Positions 54,100 through 64,000 of a DNA stretch of 64,000 bases are shown here, piece after piece. The stretch spans positions 86,945,189 through 87,009,188 of the forward strand of contig OV884009.1 in assembly GCA_930367205.1 (NCBI GenBank), read 5' to 3'. Source of the stretch: Acanthosoma haemorrhoidale. Lineage: Eukaryota; Arthropoda; Insecta; Hemiptera; Acanthosomatidae. The notes under the pieces were generated by a model. That model was not told where the DNA came from and did no database searches. It was given only the letters and a program-made list of their open reading frames with translations. Each line of letters begins with the position of its first letter. The stretch's first letter is position 1. The translations under genes and the position numbers were made by a program.

Positions 54100-55470
54100 T
54101 AAAATCCTAAACAGTTTTAACTTTGACTTGAGAAGACTAGAAGGTGAATAACACCGACTTTTTTCATGTTTAATTTTTTTTTTGTTCATAACCTCCCTTA
54201 CTATATAACCAAAATACATCTGAGGTATTACGTAATACGTACCTAGTATGGTTAAATATGTTATGTAGAATCCTCAACTTAACCTTTCTAACAAAAAGAG
54301 GTACTGCCAACTTGGTTTAAATTAGAACCTTTACTCGGACTCAGCAACAAAACAAGTGTGTGAATATTTTATGGAAATTGGTAGAATAAAAATGACTTAA
54401 ACATACTGTTAATTAACTATTTTCTGTTAAAAATATTTAGGCTAATACATATAATTTCATTAATACGAGAATTAAAAAACCCGACAATAATTAAAACAAA
54501 CTTTTTTCTTCAAAATAGTCTTACATCTTTATATAAACTTTGTATTTCAGAGTGTTTCCACGAAACAATTCTTCCAATTTAACTTCTGGCGTATTACCCC
54601 TTAAGGAACAAACTCATTGCAAGAATTGTGTTAGCTTAAGTAAATTTTAATGAGGGGGTTCATGCTTATCGAGACAAGAGTTTGGTAACGAACGCCTTGA
54701 TTAATGCTTCAGCTCCTCCAGGTTTTCCATGCTGCTCTTTGTTGTAATCTATACCTTTGAATTATATTTTCCGTAATTATAATAATAATTACTGGCCTTC
54801 TCTGCTTCATTACTCATAGTCGTCAAGTTTAATTGCTGTATTTTGAAGAAATTGTATTACCATCTCATTGCTACCCTACCCATCTACTGACATGTTTATT
54901 CAATTTTCAGTGAAGTGAAGCATGTTAAATTTTAATAACACACAGGTAAATTTAAAACCTACCAAACGTGATATCTGGTCTCCATGTTATTATTTTTTTT
55001 ATTGATTTTTAATATATGTTTCTTAATTACCAGATCAGCTGACAAGAATGCATACTATAACACTGAATAAAAACATGTGTTCAGAATGGGGGCTTGTCTC
55101 GTCAAAAATTACTCCTAACTAAGTATAATTTCATAATAAAACGATATTGTTTTTAATAATTGAAAATTAGTGAAATATTGGATGGATATTTGGATACGAT
55201 AAAAATTAGTAAAAATATTGAATAAAAATAATGACGATATTATGATAGCATTGATGATGAAAAACAATGGAACTTAACGTCCAATAATATTTTACTGTTT
55301 ATAAGAGGTCTTGTAAAAGTCTTAGTTTTATTTCTGAATAAGTTGTTGGATTGCTGATGTTGAATTTGCTGGCAGTGAAGCGGTTTCAATCTAAGTGGGG
55401 AGTATAGCACAAGAGGTTGAAATCATCAGTAAGTTAAACATTTTATCTAATTCTATCTCAGTCCAACACA
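54100..55470. other. Intergenic sequence, nothing recognised
   Basis: AT-rich, no supported feature. Confidence 0.45.
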
Positions 55471-55529
55471 AGTATTCAGATGAAATTTTGGACAAAAAAT
55501 TATTTTTACATTAGATTTATATTTGGACA

Positions 55530-56080
55530 ACATGATTGGCCATACAAACCACATGGAGAACTACCGAATCTTGTAATGCTACCTCAGGAGTCACTATTGT
55601 ACTCATTAAGAGAAAATGACGAAATTAAATGCTCAGAAAATATTGAAGACCAAGAGCCACGTAACGATGAGGATAAAACCAATCTAGAGGCCAGCCAGTC
55701 TGCAAAATTCGGCAATACCGAATGAACATTAATCACATACATTGTGAAGAAGAAAGAAATGATGTGGATACCATGGTTGATCATATAAACCATAATGAAG
55801 GGGGAAAAATATCGAATCCTACAATGTTACCTCAGGAGACACTGTCGCGTCCATCAAGAGAAACAAATAAAATGAAATGTTCAGAAAATATTGAAGATCA
55901 AAGGCCACATAACGAAGAAGAAGAAACCACTTTTCAGGGCATTATTCTAAATTAGGCGAATACAGACAGAATAAACATTAATACCTTACATAGTGAAGAC
56001 GTTATGAGTTGGATAACTTAAATGACCATACTAACCGAAATATGTAATGATGCGATACATTGCATTCATTTTTCATCAGG
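55530..56080 (+). repeat. Diverged tandem repeat of acidic coding-like units (about 248 bp)
   Basis: Two full units and part of a third. Unit 1 (about 55,540) and unit 2 (about 55,786) both read MLPQE...SREN/T then KCSENIEDQ..H/RNxEE; the MLPQE codons start at 55576 and 55824, 248 bp apart. Unit 3 starts near 55,965 (AACATTAATACCTTACATAG against AACATTAATCACATACATTG in unit 2) and fades by 56,080. The units are in different frames (248 is not a multiple of 3); the first frame ends TGA overlapping the ATG of the second at 55722-55725. The gene family is not recognised. Confidence 0.65.
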
Positions 56081-56149
56081 AGAAACATAGAAGCATCCAA
56101 CAACTCAACACGTACCATCACATCTTCCTATCCTAGAGAGATTTCCACT

Positions 56150-56960
56150 AGAAAAAAGTACGTGTAATTTATTTTCCGCTTCATCCTAGGCTTGACAGTA
56201 GATCTCTATGTAACGTCCTCCAGGCTTTATCTAACTCGAAGAAGACTATCTATTAATGGGCTATTTAAATAATAGATGCTCACTGTCTGGAATAGAATAG
56301 AAGCTAAGTTGAAAAGGCATACAAGAGGAACCCCTCAAGATCCCCTGTTGCTCGCCTCTACTTTGAAATCTTATCGTAGATGGTAGAATTGAATTACCAG
56401 AAAATGTGGACATTTTTCCGTTTACTGACGACATTTTTTTTAAAAATTACCTGCAAATATTTCTTTAATTTATAAACAATAAGTATATTAAACAAATTAC
56501 GAAATTGGTCAATCGAAATATAATTAGAAGTTAATAAGTTATAATTAGAAGTGAAAAGTCAAAATTCATCTTCAATATGTAGAATTCTTTTGGCTATCAA
56601 GATCAAGATTAATTCCATAGCTTTAAAACAAGAAAACACATACAAATATATGGGGTTATAATAGATTGCAAACTTAATTGGTTTCAACTTCAACACATTT
56701 TACACCAATAATTGAAGATAATAATAATGATTTATATATATTTAATGATAATAATAAAATATATAAATATTTTATCAATTTCAGCAAAATTAACTTTGGG
56801 ATTTAAGTGTATGTAATTTGAAAACACTCTATGAAGGGGCATTACTTCCAAATACCACTTTTGTCATTGAAATTTGGGTAAAGCACTTTAAATAAAAAAT
56901 TCTTCGATAGAACTAATAACAGTTTTGAAGTTGATTGCCATTAAAAAAACAAATGAATCT
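56150..56960 (+). mobile_element. Decayed Jockey-type LINE RT
   Basis: Pieces in order across frameshifts: RHTRGTPQDPLLL (GTPQG box), DGRIELPENVDIFPFTDDIF (altered FADD box), ENTYKYMGVIID-like reading with KLNWF near 56,680, and YEGALLPNTTFVIEIW near 56,840. This order is RT palm to thumb. No intact frame. Confidence 0.55.
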
Positions 56961-56999
56961 TGTTATATGAGTAACGCACACAAATTCAAGCATGCGTGT

Positions 57000-58280
57000 G
57001 TGCGACACATATGTGCGCGTGCTTGCACTGTTGAATGGACGATACAGAAAATTTGGAAGTCTAATTGTCTATAACGGAAAACCTTGTTTTTAAACTTGCT
57101 CAGAAAACTTTCTGGAGTGTCCATTCAGCCGTTATAAATTTAACTTAAAGCCTGATTAGGGCGATATTTATATGAAAATTCATTTCGTGCAACTTTTGTT
57201 TCTTTATGAATCCATATTTCTCATGTTCAGTTACATATTTCTGTAAACTAAATGCCTACATACAGACATAAATTAGTTAATTGGTTTAAAAAAACTAAGT
57301 GTGTTCTGTCACACGACTAATAAATTCATCTATCACCAATTTAAATCACACTTCTAACAATAAATCAATGATAAAGTTGGTAAATAACCAACTAATAATA
57401 AAGTAACCAATGGTAAATCAAATTGGCATTATCCTTAAAAATCAATTGTCAACCATTATATTATAATTTATCATACTGCAATCCTTTGCCTGATTACATT
57501 CAATTATTTTATTAACATTCTATTCGTAGATGATTTTTTTTTAACATGCCTCATGCGTTCTTGTACTGTACTCGTATATATCATCTAATTTAGTCACACA
57601 TTTACTATTACGAACCACAAAGATCTTAATATTTCTGAGGTATCTTTGGCTATAAAGCATAGAGTATCAATACAAATGGCAGCAAAGAGGATGACAACGT
57701 AGGTTGTCCTTTGTGATGGGTCTAAAATGCTAATGCAACTAGGCCGTGATGCTCGTCATTCTTAAACCATTAGAACTCATTGAATGAAATGCAGGCTACA
57801 AACATCTACCACCACATGAAGTGACAAGAAGATAAATAGAGACAGAATATGGAACTTGGACTTACAAGACTACCTGGCAGAACAAATTAGGAAAGAACTT
57901 CGACGCTTGAGGGCTCCAAATGTAAGTTAGCCAACTTTACCGAGTGGAAAATTCTTCGATTTTAGAGGTTCACTTTCGTTTTTTTCCCCAAGCGAATAAC
58001 TTTTAAAAAGTTCATAAAAAAAAAAACTAAAACGACAGATGAACAATTTAATTGGTGGAGGGAATTGAAAGTTTTTTTATTTTATTTTATTTCCTGTAGG
58101 ATTTTCGAAATTCCCACCCGTCAGGGACCTTTAATTTGATACTGTTCATAACATGATCAGAAAATATTTATTTTTTATTTGCAAGTAATTGATTAATAAT
58201 TGACCCGTCATTTTATTTTTAGCATATCTGGGGCAAACTTAAAACTTTTATCCAAAATATGATGGTTGAGTTAATGTTAT
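57000..58280. other. Intergenic sequence, nothing recognised
   Basis: AT-rich, with a GT/GC-alternating patch near 56,990-57,020. Confidence 0.4.
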
Positions 58281-58288
58281 GAATAGAA

Positions 58289-58293
<5 letters not shown>

Positions 58294-58332
<39 letters not shown>
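58294..58332. repeat. (TA)n microsatellite
   Basis: About 19 TA units directly abutting the 3' end of the minus-strand LINE that follows, so it may have grown from the retroposon tail or target site. Confidence 0.85.
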
Positions 58333-58335
<3 letters not shown>

Positions 58336-58993
58336 CCTTTATTGTGCTAAAATTACAATCTGCCTTGCTTGGCAATAAGTAATTAAGATGTACTATCATT
58401 CATACCATATTTACATTTCATCATTCACTCGCTCATTCATTCAGGACATGATTGGAGAAACTGGCCATTGCCAGGACTCCCACTGTCACTTGATTATAGC
58501 AGGTCACGAGGCCACTGCCGTTTCAGTCTTTGAGGAGGATTATAGGGATGAGTGACGCAGTGCAATGACTGTGCTACAGGATTAGGGTGGTTGGAAAGGC
58601 TACTGTGGAATTTCATAAACTTGGAAGGGATGAGTTCTAGAATGTAGGGTATATTAAGGTCGTTATGAAGGGTTTTGTTGCTGACATAATATGGGGCATT
58701 TACTATTGTTCTCAGGACTTTTGATTGAAAGGATTGGATACGCTTGATGTTCGACTTTTTTGCTGTCCCCCATAGCTCTATTCCGTATGTCCAGATTGGT
58801 TTAAGTATAACTTTGTAGATTAGTAGTTTATTTTCTATTGAGAGATGGGATGTCCTTTGAAGTAGTCTGTATAGTTGTCCAAAGCGTCTGTTTAGTTCTT
58901 GTCTTTTTAGTCTCGTATGTGGGTTCCAGGTCAGTCGTTTATCGAGATGGAAGCCTAAGTACCGTACTGTCTCGGATACAGGGAGAGGAGAGA
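58333..58993 (-). mobile_element. 5'-truncated Jockey-type LINE
   Basis: The frame reaching 58494 encodes the RT C-terminus: SETVRYLGFHLDKRLTW, LSIENKLLIYKVILKPIWTY, GIELWG, then NIPYILELI and a basic RLKRQWPRDLL tail. The 3' untranslated region contains AATAAA (58,336-58,346 region) close to the (TA)n end. At about 58,994 the coding reading is cut by the long-TIR Tc1-like element. A related 3' end lies at 60,960-61,312. Confidence 0.75.
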
Positions 58994-59278
58994 ATTTTAA
59001 TAAAAGTTTTAATATGATCACTCTTTATCAATGTGGGATTGCAAAAAAAAAAAATGCAAACACACTACAGCTTTAATAACGTAATTATATTTCACTTTAG
59101 CCCGAACTTATATTACATATTAATATCATAGTCACCCCCTCCCCATGTGCTGTATTTTTTTCCATGTTTTAAGTCATGTAGTGTATGTTTGGTATAAAGT
59201 GCTCCAGGCATTGCAGAGATACGGAGGAACACACATACATTTATTTATATAAATATATACTGAGAGGGGGAAAAAAAG
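58994..59278 (+). repeat. Left inverted arm of long-TIR Tc1-like element
   Basis: Begins near ATTTTAATAAAAGTTTTAAT and ends CTGAGAGGGGGAAAAAAAG. It matches the right arm apart from an extra segment of about 85 bp in that arm. Confidence 0.82.
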
Positions 59279-60096
59279 TATAGTACATAGAGACCCGTCT
59301 ATAAAAATTAATTCATTCCGAGCTCCTAAAGTAATCCCAGCCCAAATCCACCATAGCTTCTTCTTCGTGAACAGGTTGCACCCGTATACCGCTTACTAAT
59401 TCTTTTACAAACTTTCTTCTGACCACCAGGCGATTGGAGACAAATCCATCATTCATCTGAAACGAGAACTTTTCCCCAATCCTACAGAGTGCAGTTAATG
59501 TGTTGCCTGGTAAAATTTAATCGTGCTGTCTTATGCCTTGGTTGCTATTCTGATTCCCTCAGTTCTCTAATAGCTGCTGGCCACATAGAGGGCATTCTTT
59601 CGGAGGATGTTGTCCAATTTGCACCGGACAATCATTGGAGGTGAATTGTTGTTTATGCACAATAATGCAGTGCCCCATATAGCAAGAATTGTTTCCCGAT
59701 ACCTGAAAAACGCTTCGATCCGATGTTTATAGTGCCCAGCATGTAGTACACATCTAAACCCTATAGGAGATCTACGGGGTGAGTTGTCAAGAAGAATAAA
59801 GAGAGGTCCAATTTTACCAGATTCGCTTCAGGAGTTAAGGGTTGTCCTAACGGAAGAATATGAAAATATCCCTTAGGAATTTATTCAAAACCTTATTAGG
59901 TCAATGCCCCATCTAATAAACGCACGAGATCAAATGAACACCATATTAATTTAAAAAAATTAATTTAATTACTTAATACCACTGGTTTAATTTTTTATTT
60001 TAATATTCCTAATATGTTTCATATGACCTTTTATTTACTCTAAAAGTATTTCGAGATATTAATAACAAATTAATTGGAAATACAGCAGGGTAGCCT

Positions 60097-60458
60097 CTTT
60101 TTTTCCCTCTCAGTGTATATTTATATAAATAAATAAATTTATGTGTGTTCCTCCGTATCTCTGCAAAGCCTGGAGCACTTTAAACCAAACATACACACAT
60201 GACTTAAAACATGGAAAAAATACAGTAAATGGGGAGGGGGTGACTATGATATTAATATGCTGTTTTTTTTTAACTGTAATTACACAAAGTCATTAAAACT
60301 GTTTTGTCTCTCAGTATATAAGTAATATAAATAAGTAATATGGGTTCGGGCTAAATTGAAATATAATTACGTTAAGCCATTTAAGTTGTAACGTGTTCGC
60401 AATTTTTTTGCAATCCCACTTTCATAGAGGGTGATCATATTAAAACTGTTATTAAAAT
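60097..60458 (-). repeat. Right inverted arm of long-TIR Tc1-like element
   Basis: Inverted partner of 58994-59278. It carries an extra segment of about 85 bp (around 60,262-60,345) containing a second GAGAGACAAAACAGTTTTAA, a partial internal repeat of the arm ends. Confidence 0.82.
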
Positions 60459-60959
60459 GCTGTTCATAACATTTAATCAACCGGGAACTTTTTTAGAGAC
60501 ATGATATTTTATTTTGGCAGTTTCATTTAATAAACGATTAGGCTACAAAAAAAAAAGTAGGTGTAACAATAATCAGAGTCATTAATAGTAAATTATTAGG
60601 TTATTAAAAAAAATGTTTCCTTAGTATGTTGTGTAGAGCATCAAATTGAAGGTTTCGGCAAGTTGATTAAGAATATGTATAATATGTTAGGCGTTTAATA
60701 AACTATAATTTAAAAAAACACAAAATCAGATTCACTACAAATTTTTATAAATATTTAAATAAAACAGCTGTGACCTAGGTAAAAAATTCCCTTAAAAAAA
60801 GATGAAAATAATTGGGGCGTGTGGTATGAATTACTTTTGAACTTGGCTGTTTACAAAAATAATTTAAAAAAAACTTAGGAAATCGATCAAGAGGCAGTAA
60901 TTATTAAGAAGATCGAAACCCTATTGTGTTTCACTGCACACTTAACTACATATATTGTA

Positions 60960-61312
60960 GATTCAAAACTTTTTTGTGATAAAATTACATTCTGCCATAT
61001 TGAACAATAAGTAATTGTGATAATTGTCCTCATTCATACCATATTTACAATTTTCATTCACTCGCTCATTTATACAGTATTTACAAACAGCCCAGAGACC
61101 TCACAAATCCACATGGTTGTCACCTCCCTCGCATGAGAAAGAGTAAGCAGAGCCTTGGGAAGTCCCCCACGCTCCTACGTCAGCAGCGTGACTGGATACG
61201 AGAAAGTGGAGGCTGACCAAGAGCGCGAGAGCCACAAACGCTCAGGACACGAATGGAGAAACTGGCCGTTGTCTGGACTCCCACTGTCACGTATTTATAG
61301 CAAGTCACGTGA
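60960..61312 (-). mobile_element. LINE 3' end related to 58,333-58,500
   Basis: Shares blocks with the Jockey-type LINE 3' region: AAAATTACA..CTGCC, CAATAAGTAATT, TCATTCATACCATATTTACA, CACTCGCTCATT, and ATGGAGAAACTGGCC. It differs by about 160 bp of GC-rich sequence at 61,082-61,241 that is absent from the other copy. No coding part remains. Confidence 0.65.
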
Positions 61313-61779
61313 ACTACATATATAAATATGTTAAATTTATTTTTATATTATATCAGTCCATATCAGATATCCAAGCCGTGTTAGTATTATTCGCTTCTAA
61401 AAATATATTAAATTTGTTGTTGTGTTGTGATGCCATAAACATTACGAGTCAACAATGTTAATTAGAGGGATTCATTTGGCATATTCGAAATTTTAGCTGA
61501 AAAAAATAATTTGTAACTTTATCATTTTATCGAGCTTGTTAGAGAGCAATTAGTTATAACAAATTATTGTAAACATTATGAGCCGCTAGCAATGCAGGAA
61601 GCTGCAAGTGAAGTGAAATAAATTATTATCTGTGGTAAATATTGTTGGACTTGATAAATAATGATTTTAGAAATGATCAAAGAAAGGAGGTTGCCATTAA
61701 GATCTGTTGAACGATTTGGTAGCCAAGGCATATGATACATTGATCGTCTGGCCGATTTGTTACTACCCTCTTGGATTGC

Positions 61780-62480
61780 TCACTCTTGTATGCCTTCAAG
61801 GTAAGATTACATTACTAAAGGTACTGAGGGAAAACTTTCCACGTGATCTTGCTCACAGTACATGCAGCACGGCTTATCGGTGGCTTTTAAATGATCTTCT
61901 TTGCACTTCACACATCTATACTCTAAATAGAATTGTGGGGTTTGGATTTCACAATAATTGCAGCAAGAGACAAACTAGCAACCGAAAAATAATTAATTGT
62001 GTCTTTGTTATTAGTCACATTTATTGCACATAATGGTGTAGGTAAAACCTGGATGTTTTTAGAGGTTAATTCAGCTTTCAGTTCTTCATCTGCTACGGTG
62101 TTCGGAATCCCTCCAGTAACAACGATACCTGTTTGCCCCCTCTCTAGCTCGAGCGTTTTTTGTTTTGCAGTTTTCTACTGAATTCAACATAATTTTAGTG
62201 TTGTCTGAAACTTTGGCAGAAAAAGAATTTAAGTAAAGCGTGTTTAAATATTTTGTTCGTTATTTGCAATAGAGAAAAAATGAAAAAAAAAATACGGATG
62301 CATCGGTCAACAGGTACATCGGTTATTTTTTTTTTTTTTGTTGAGATGAGTCATAGCTATTGTCAGAATGCTGTTCAGTGTTGTTGGTAGATTGGTCGAA
62401 ATCCTTTAATCTAGAAGAACTGTTTCTTACCTCTGCAGGTGAAATATTTTCCCATTTTTTTCGCTTTTTTTTTATGGTAA
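61780..62480 (-). pseudogene. LINE ORF1 (gag-like) relic with zinc knuckles
   Basis: Minus-strand frames in order: KRKKWENISPAEVRNSSSRL (about 62,470-62,410), TGGIPNTVADEELKAELTSK (about 62,130), then CCNYCEIQTPQFYLEYRCV and KCKEDHLKATDKPCCMYCEQ (about 61,960-61,850). The Cys-His spacing and the preceding domain order match the ORF1 protein of Jockey-type LINEs. Frame breaks separate the pieces. It may belong with one of the minus-strand LINE tails to its left. Confidence 0.55.
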
Positions 62481-62489
62481 GTAATCAAT

Positions 62490-63400
62490 GTTTGTTTATA
62501 TTTTTGGCTTGAATTCCCCTCCGTGGTTCCTCCGCAGTGTGTTGAAGATGTTCAGCCAAGCCTGAGAAAACATTCACATATTCACTCGGTTTGACTTACA
62601 ATACACAAAAAAACAAGGTATACTAGCCTACTAGTAATACAAGAGCACAACTTAACGGCACTATCAAAGTCAGAGGCCAAATGGGTATGCCATTCATTTC
62701 GCAGTTAAAAAAAAAAATTATTGTTCATTCATAAATATTTTGCCGCTTCAGACATACTTAGAAAATGTGTCGTTTTATTTGTTAAAAACATTAAATTAAC
62801 TGCATTTTGTGAGCGTATAAAGAAGAATTGGCATTTAGTTAAGCCTCACTGCCTCATTCGAGTACATAGCTATATCTGTCAAATACCACATCTAGAATCT
62901 TCAGTTAAATAAATGGGAAGCAACACGTTAGCAGTAAGTGAGAAATCTGTTCTTTTTCTATACCGAGTAGGATAGAAGAATAGAATTACAGTGACTTTTT
63001 ATTTTTATTATGTGAGGGGAAAATTATTTAATCGGTTTATTAATAGCCATTACATTTACACAGCAGGTACGTATATATACGAAACGTACAAATATTCAAA
63101 ATGAAGGCACTTCACCCTCACGAGCAGCAAATAGTGGTTTCCGGGAAGGGACTGCTGAGTTCTCAGCTGATAGCGGGACCCTATAGATTTCAATACAAGA
63201 TAGCTGAGACACCGACCTGCCCACACTGCTAGGACAAGGATACAAGTCCTGCTCTCCTGTCGAGACTTGGAACAGGCAAGGGCAGTTAAAGAAGTTCACT
63301 CTGATAGACTTTACAAAAAGAGTTTATTAAAAAGTACAACGAGGTAACTAGATACTGTCTTAGTCTAATCGGGAAGAGAGAGTGTGACTGAGTGAGGACG
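62490..63400. other. Intergenic sequence, nothing firmly recognised
   Basis: 63,100-63,300 is less AT-rich and may be another transposon piece; no ends or motifs support a call. Confidence 0.35.
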
Positions 63401-63410
63401 GCTTTTGTTG

Positions 63411-64000
63411 TTGTTTTTTTCCCATTTCATAGCCTCTTTAAATTTACAGATAATTATATATAATTTTAGATCCTCAGGTGAATCTATTTACAAATTATTT
63501 TAGTATTTCCTGTAGCATCGCTACATTATATACAGGTTTTGTTATTTTATAAAAATTATATAACGGATAAACAAGTATAATGATATACATTAAACGTGAC
63601 TGGAGTAAACTGACTAATAAAGGTGATGGGGCTCACCTTTTTGATCAACCTTAAAACTAACTTTCATACTAATTCTTAACCTAATTTTTCCCCGACAGAC
63701 TGTTGCCATCGATGCGGGAGGGGTGGTGGGGTCATAATGTTAAACACTGGGTTTGTCAGGTGCTACAACGAGTTAAAAAACTTAATGTGTCTCCGGCGGA
63801 TGAACTCACCCACCGACGGCACACCAACGGGTGCAGGTCAACGTTCTTTAGCCTCTCGAAAGAGGTATATCGGACCACTTTTCGCATGATCCTATTCTGG
63901 AAATGTTGGAGACATTTGGCTGTATTGCCAGTCAAGTGGGTAAATAGTGGGGCACCACAGCAGAGCTGGCCGGAGGACACATTTATATATCATCAATTTG
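63411..64000 (-). mobile_element. 5'-truncated LINE, copy B (runs off window)
   Basis: Same element as 50,986-51,640 in the same orientation, with a T-rich stretch at 63,411-63,425 marking its tail. The frame 63980-63756 encodes GAPLFTHLTGNTAKCL, FQNRIMRKVVRYTSFERLKN, then a frameshift caused by a 7-bp deletion near 63,824. Continues beyond base 64,000. Confidence 0.75.

Larger units (their letters stand above)
58994..60458 (+). mobile_element. Tc1-like element with very long inverted repeats
   Basis: About 1.46 kb bounded by inverted arms 58994-59278 and 60097-60458. Between them, plus-strand frames read as a Tc1 transposase C-terminal half: IAAGHIEGILSEDVVQFAP, LFMHNNAVPHIARIVSRYL, HLNPIG, then LQELRVVLTEEYENIP and EFIQNLIRSMPHLINAR. 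The catalytic Asp-Asn reads Asn-Asn, the glutamate of the NPIE box reads Gly, and stops are present, so it is dead. Long-armed Tc1 relatives (IR/DR type, such as Minos) are the best comparison. It abuts, and probably interrupts, the LINE at 58,333-58,993. Confidence 0.8.

Noticed and set aside
63060..63400. Less AT-rich block resembling an LTR
   Set aside because: No TG...CA ends, primer-binding site or duplicated flanks could be shown.

Overview
The window is AT-rich eukaryotic DNA (about 70% A+T by eye) with GT-AG introns, two host genes spread over long introns, and a dense, layered load of transposons. Mariner, Tc1-like, piggyBac, hAT, several non-LTR retrotransposon clades, Gypsy pieces and tRNA-derived SINEs, together with a membralin gene and a carbohydrate sulfotransferase, point to an arthropod, most likely an insect; I cannot name the species. 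There is no sign of bacterial operons, CRISPR arrays or phage. All gene models were assembled by reading splice sites by eye.

Left half (1-28,900): almost all of it is one minus-strand gene, membralin (TMEM259 family, an ER multi-pass membrane protein). I could place ten coding exons, from the start codon at 28,867 down to an exon at 67-172. They join in frame and encode about 434 residues; the C-terminal part lies beyond the left edge. Its introns hold a piggyBac relic, an R2/R4-like LINE split by a mariner with an intact reading frame, a SINE, LINE tails, a Tc1-like relic and further mariners. The most striking structure is a pair of nearly identical inverted copies (12,177-13,487 and 17,331-18,748) of a second mariner plus the adjoining Tc1 end. 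They flank exons 4 and 5, which together are 165 nt and frame-neutral.

Middle (28,900-36,700): intergenic. It contains a broken copy of an uncharacterised arthropod protein family on the minus strand, a Gypsy RNase H scrap, and a 210-bp imperfect palindrome about 0.7 kb upstream of the next gene.

36,700-40,711: a plus-strand three-exon gene for a Golgi type II carbohydrate sulfotransferase (chondroitin 4-O-sulfotransferase-like, about 330 residues), with an unexplained antisense open frame in its first intron.

Right half (40,800-64,000): I found no further host gene. It is a graveyard of elements: a Gypsy LTR joined to a reverse transcriptase scrap, a tRNA-like sequence, two more SINEs, a hAT-like MITE, several 5'-truncated LINEs, a diverged tandem repeat of acidic coding-like units, and a 1.46-kb Tc1-like element with very long inverted ends set at the edge of a Jockey-type LINE fragment.
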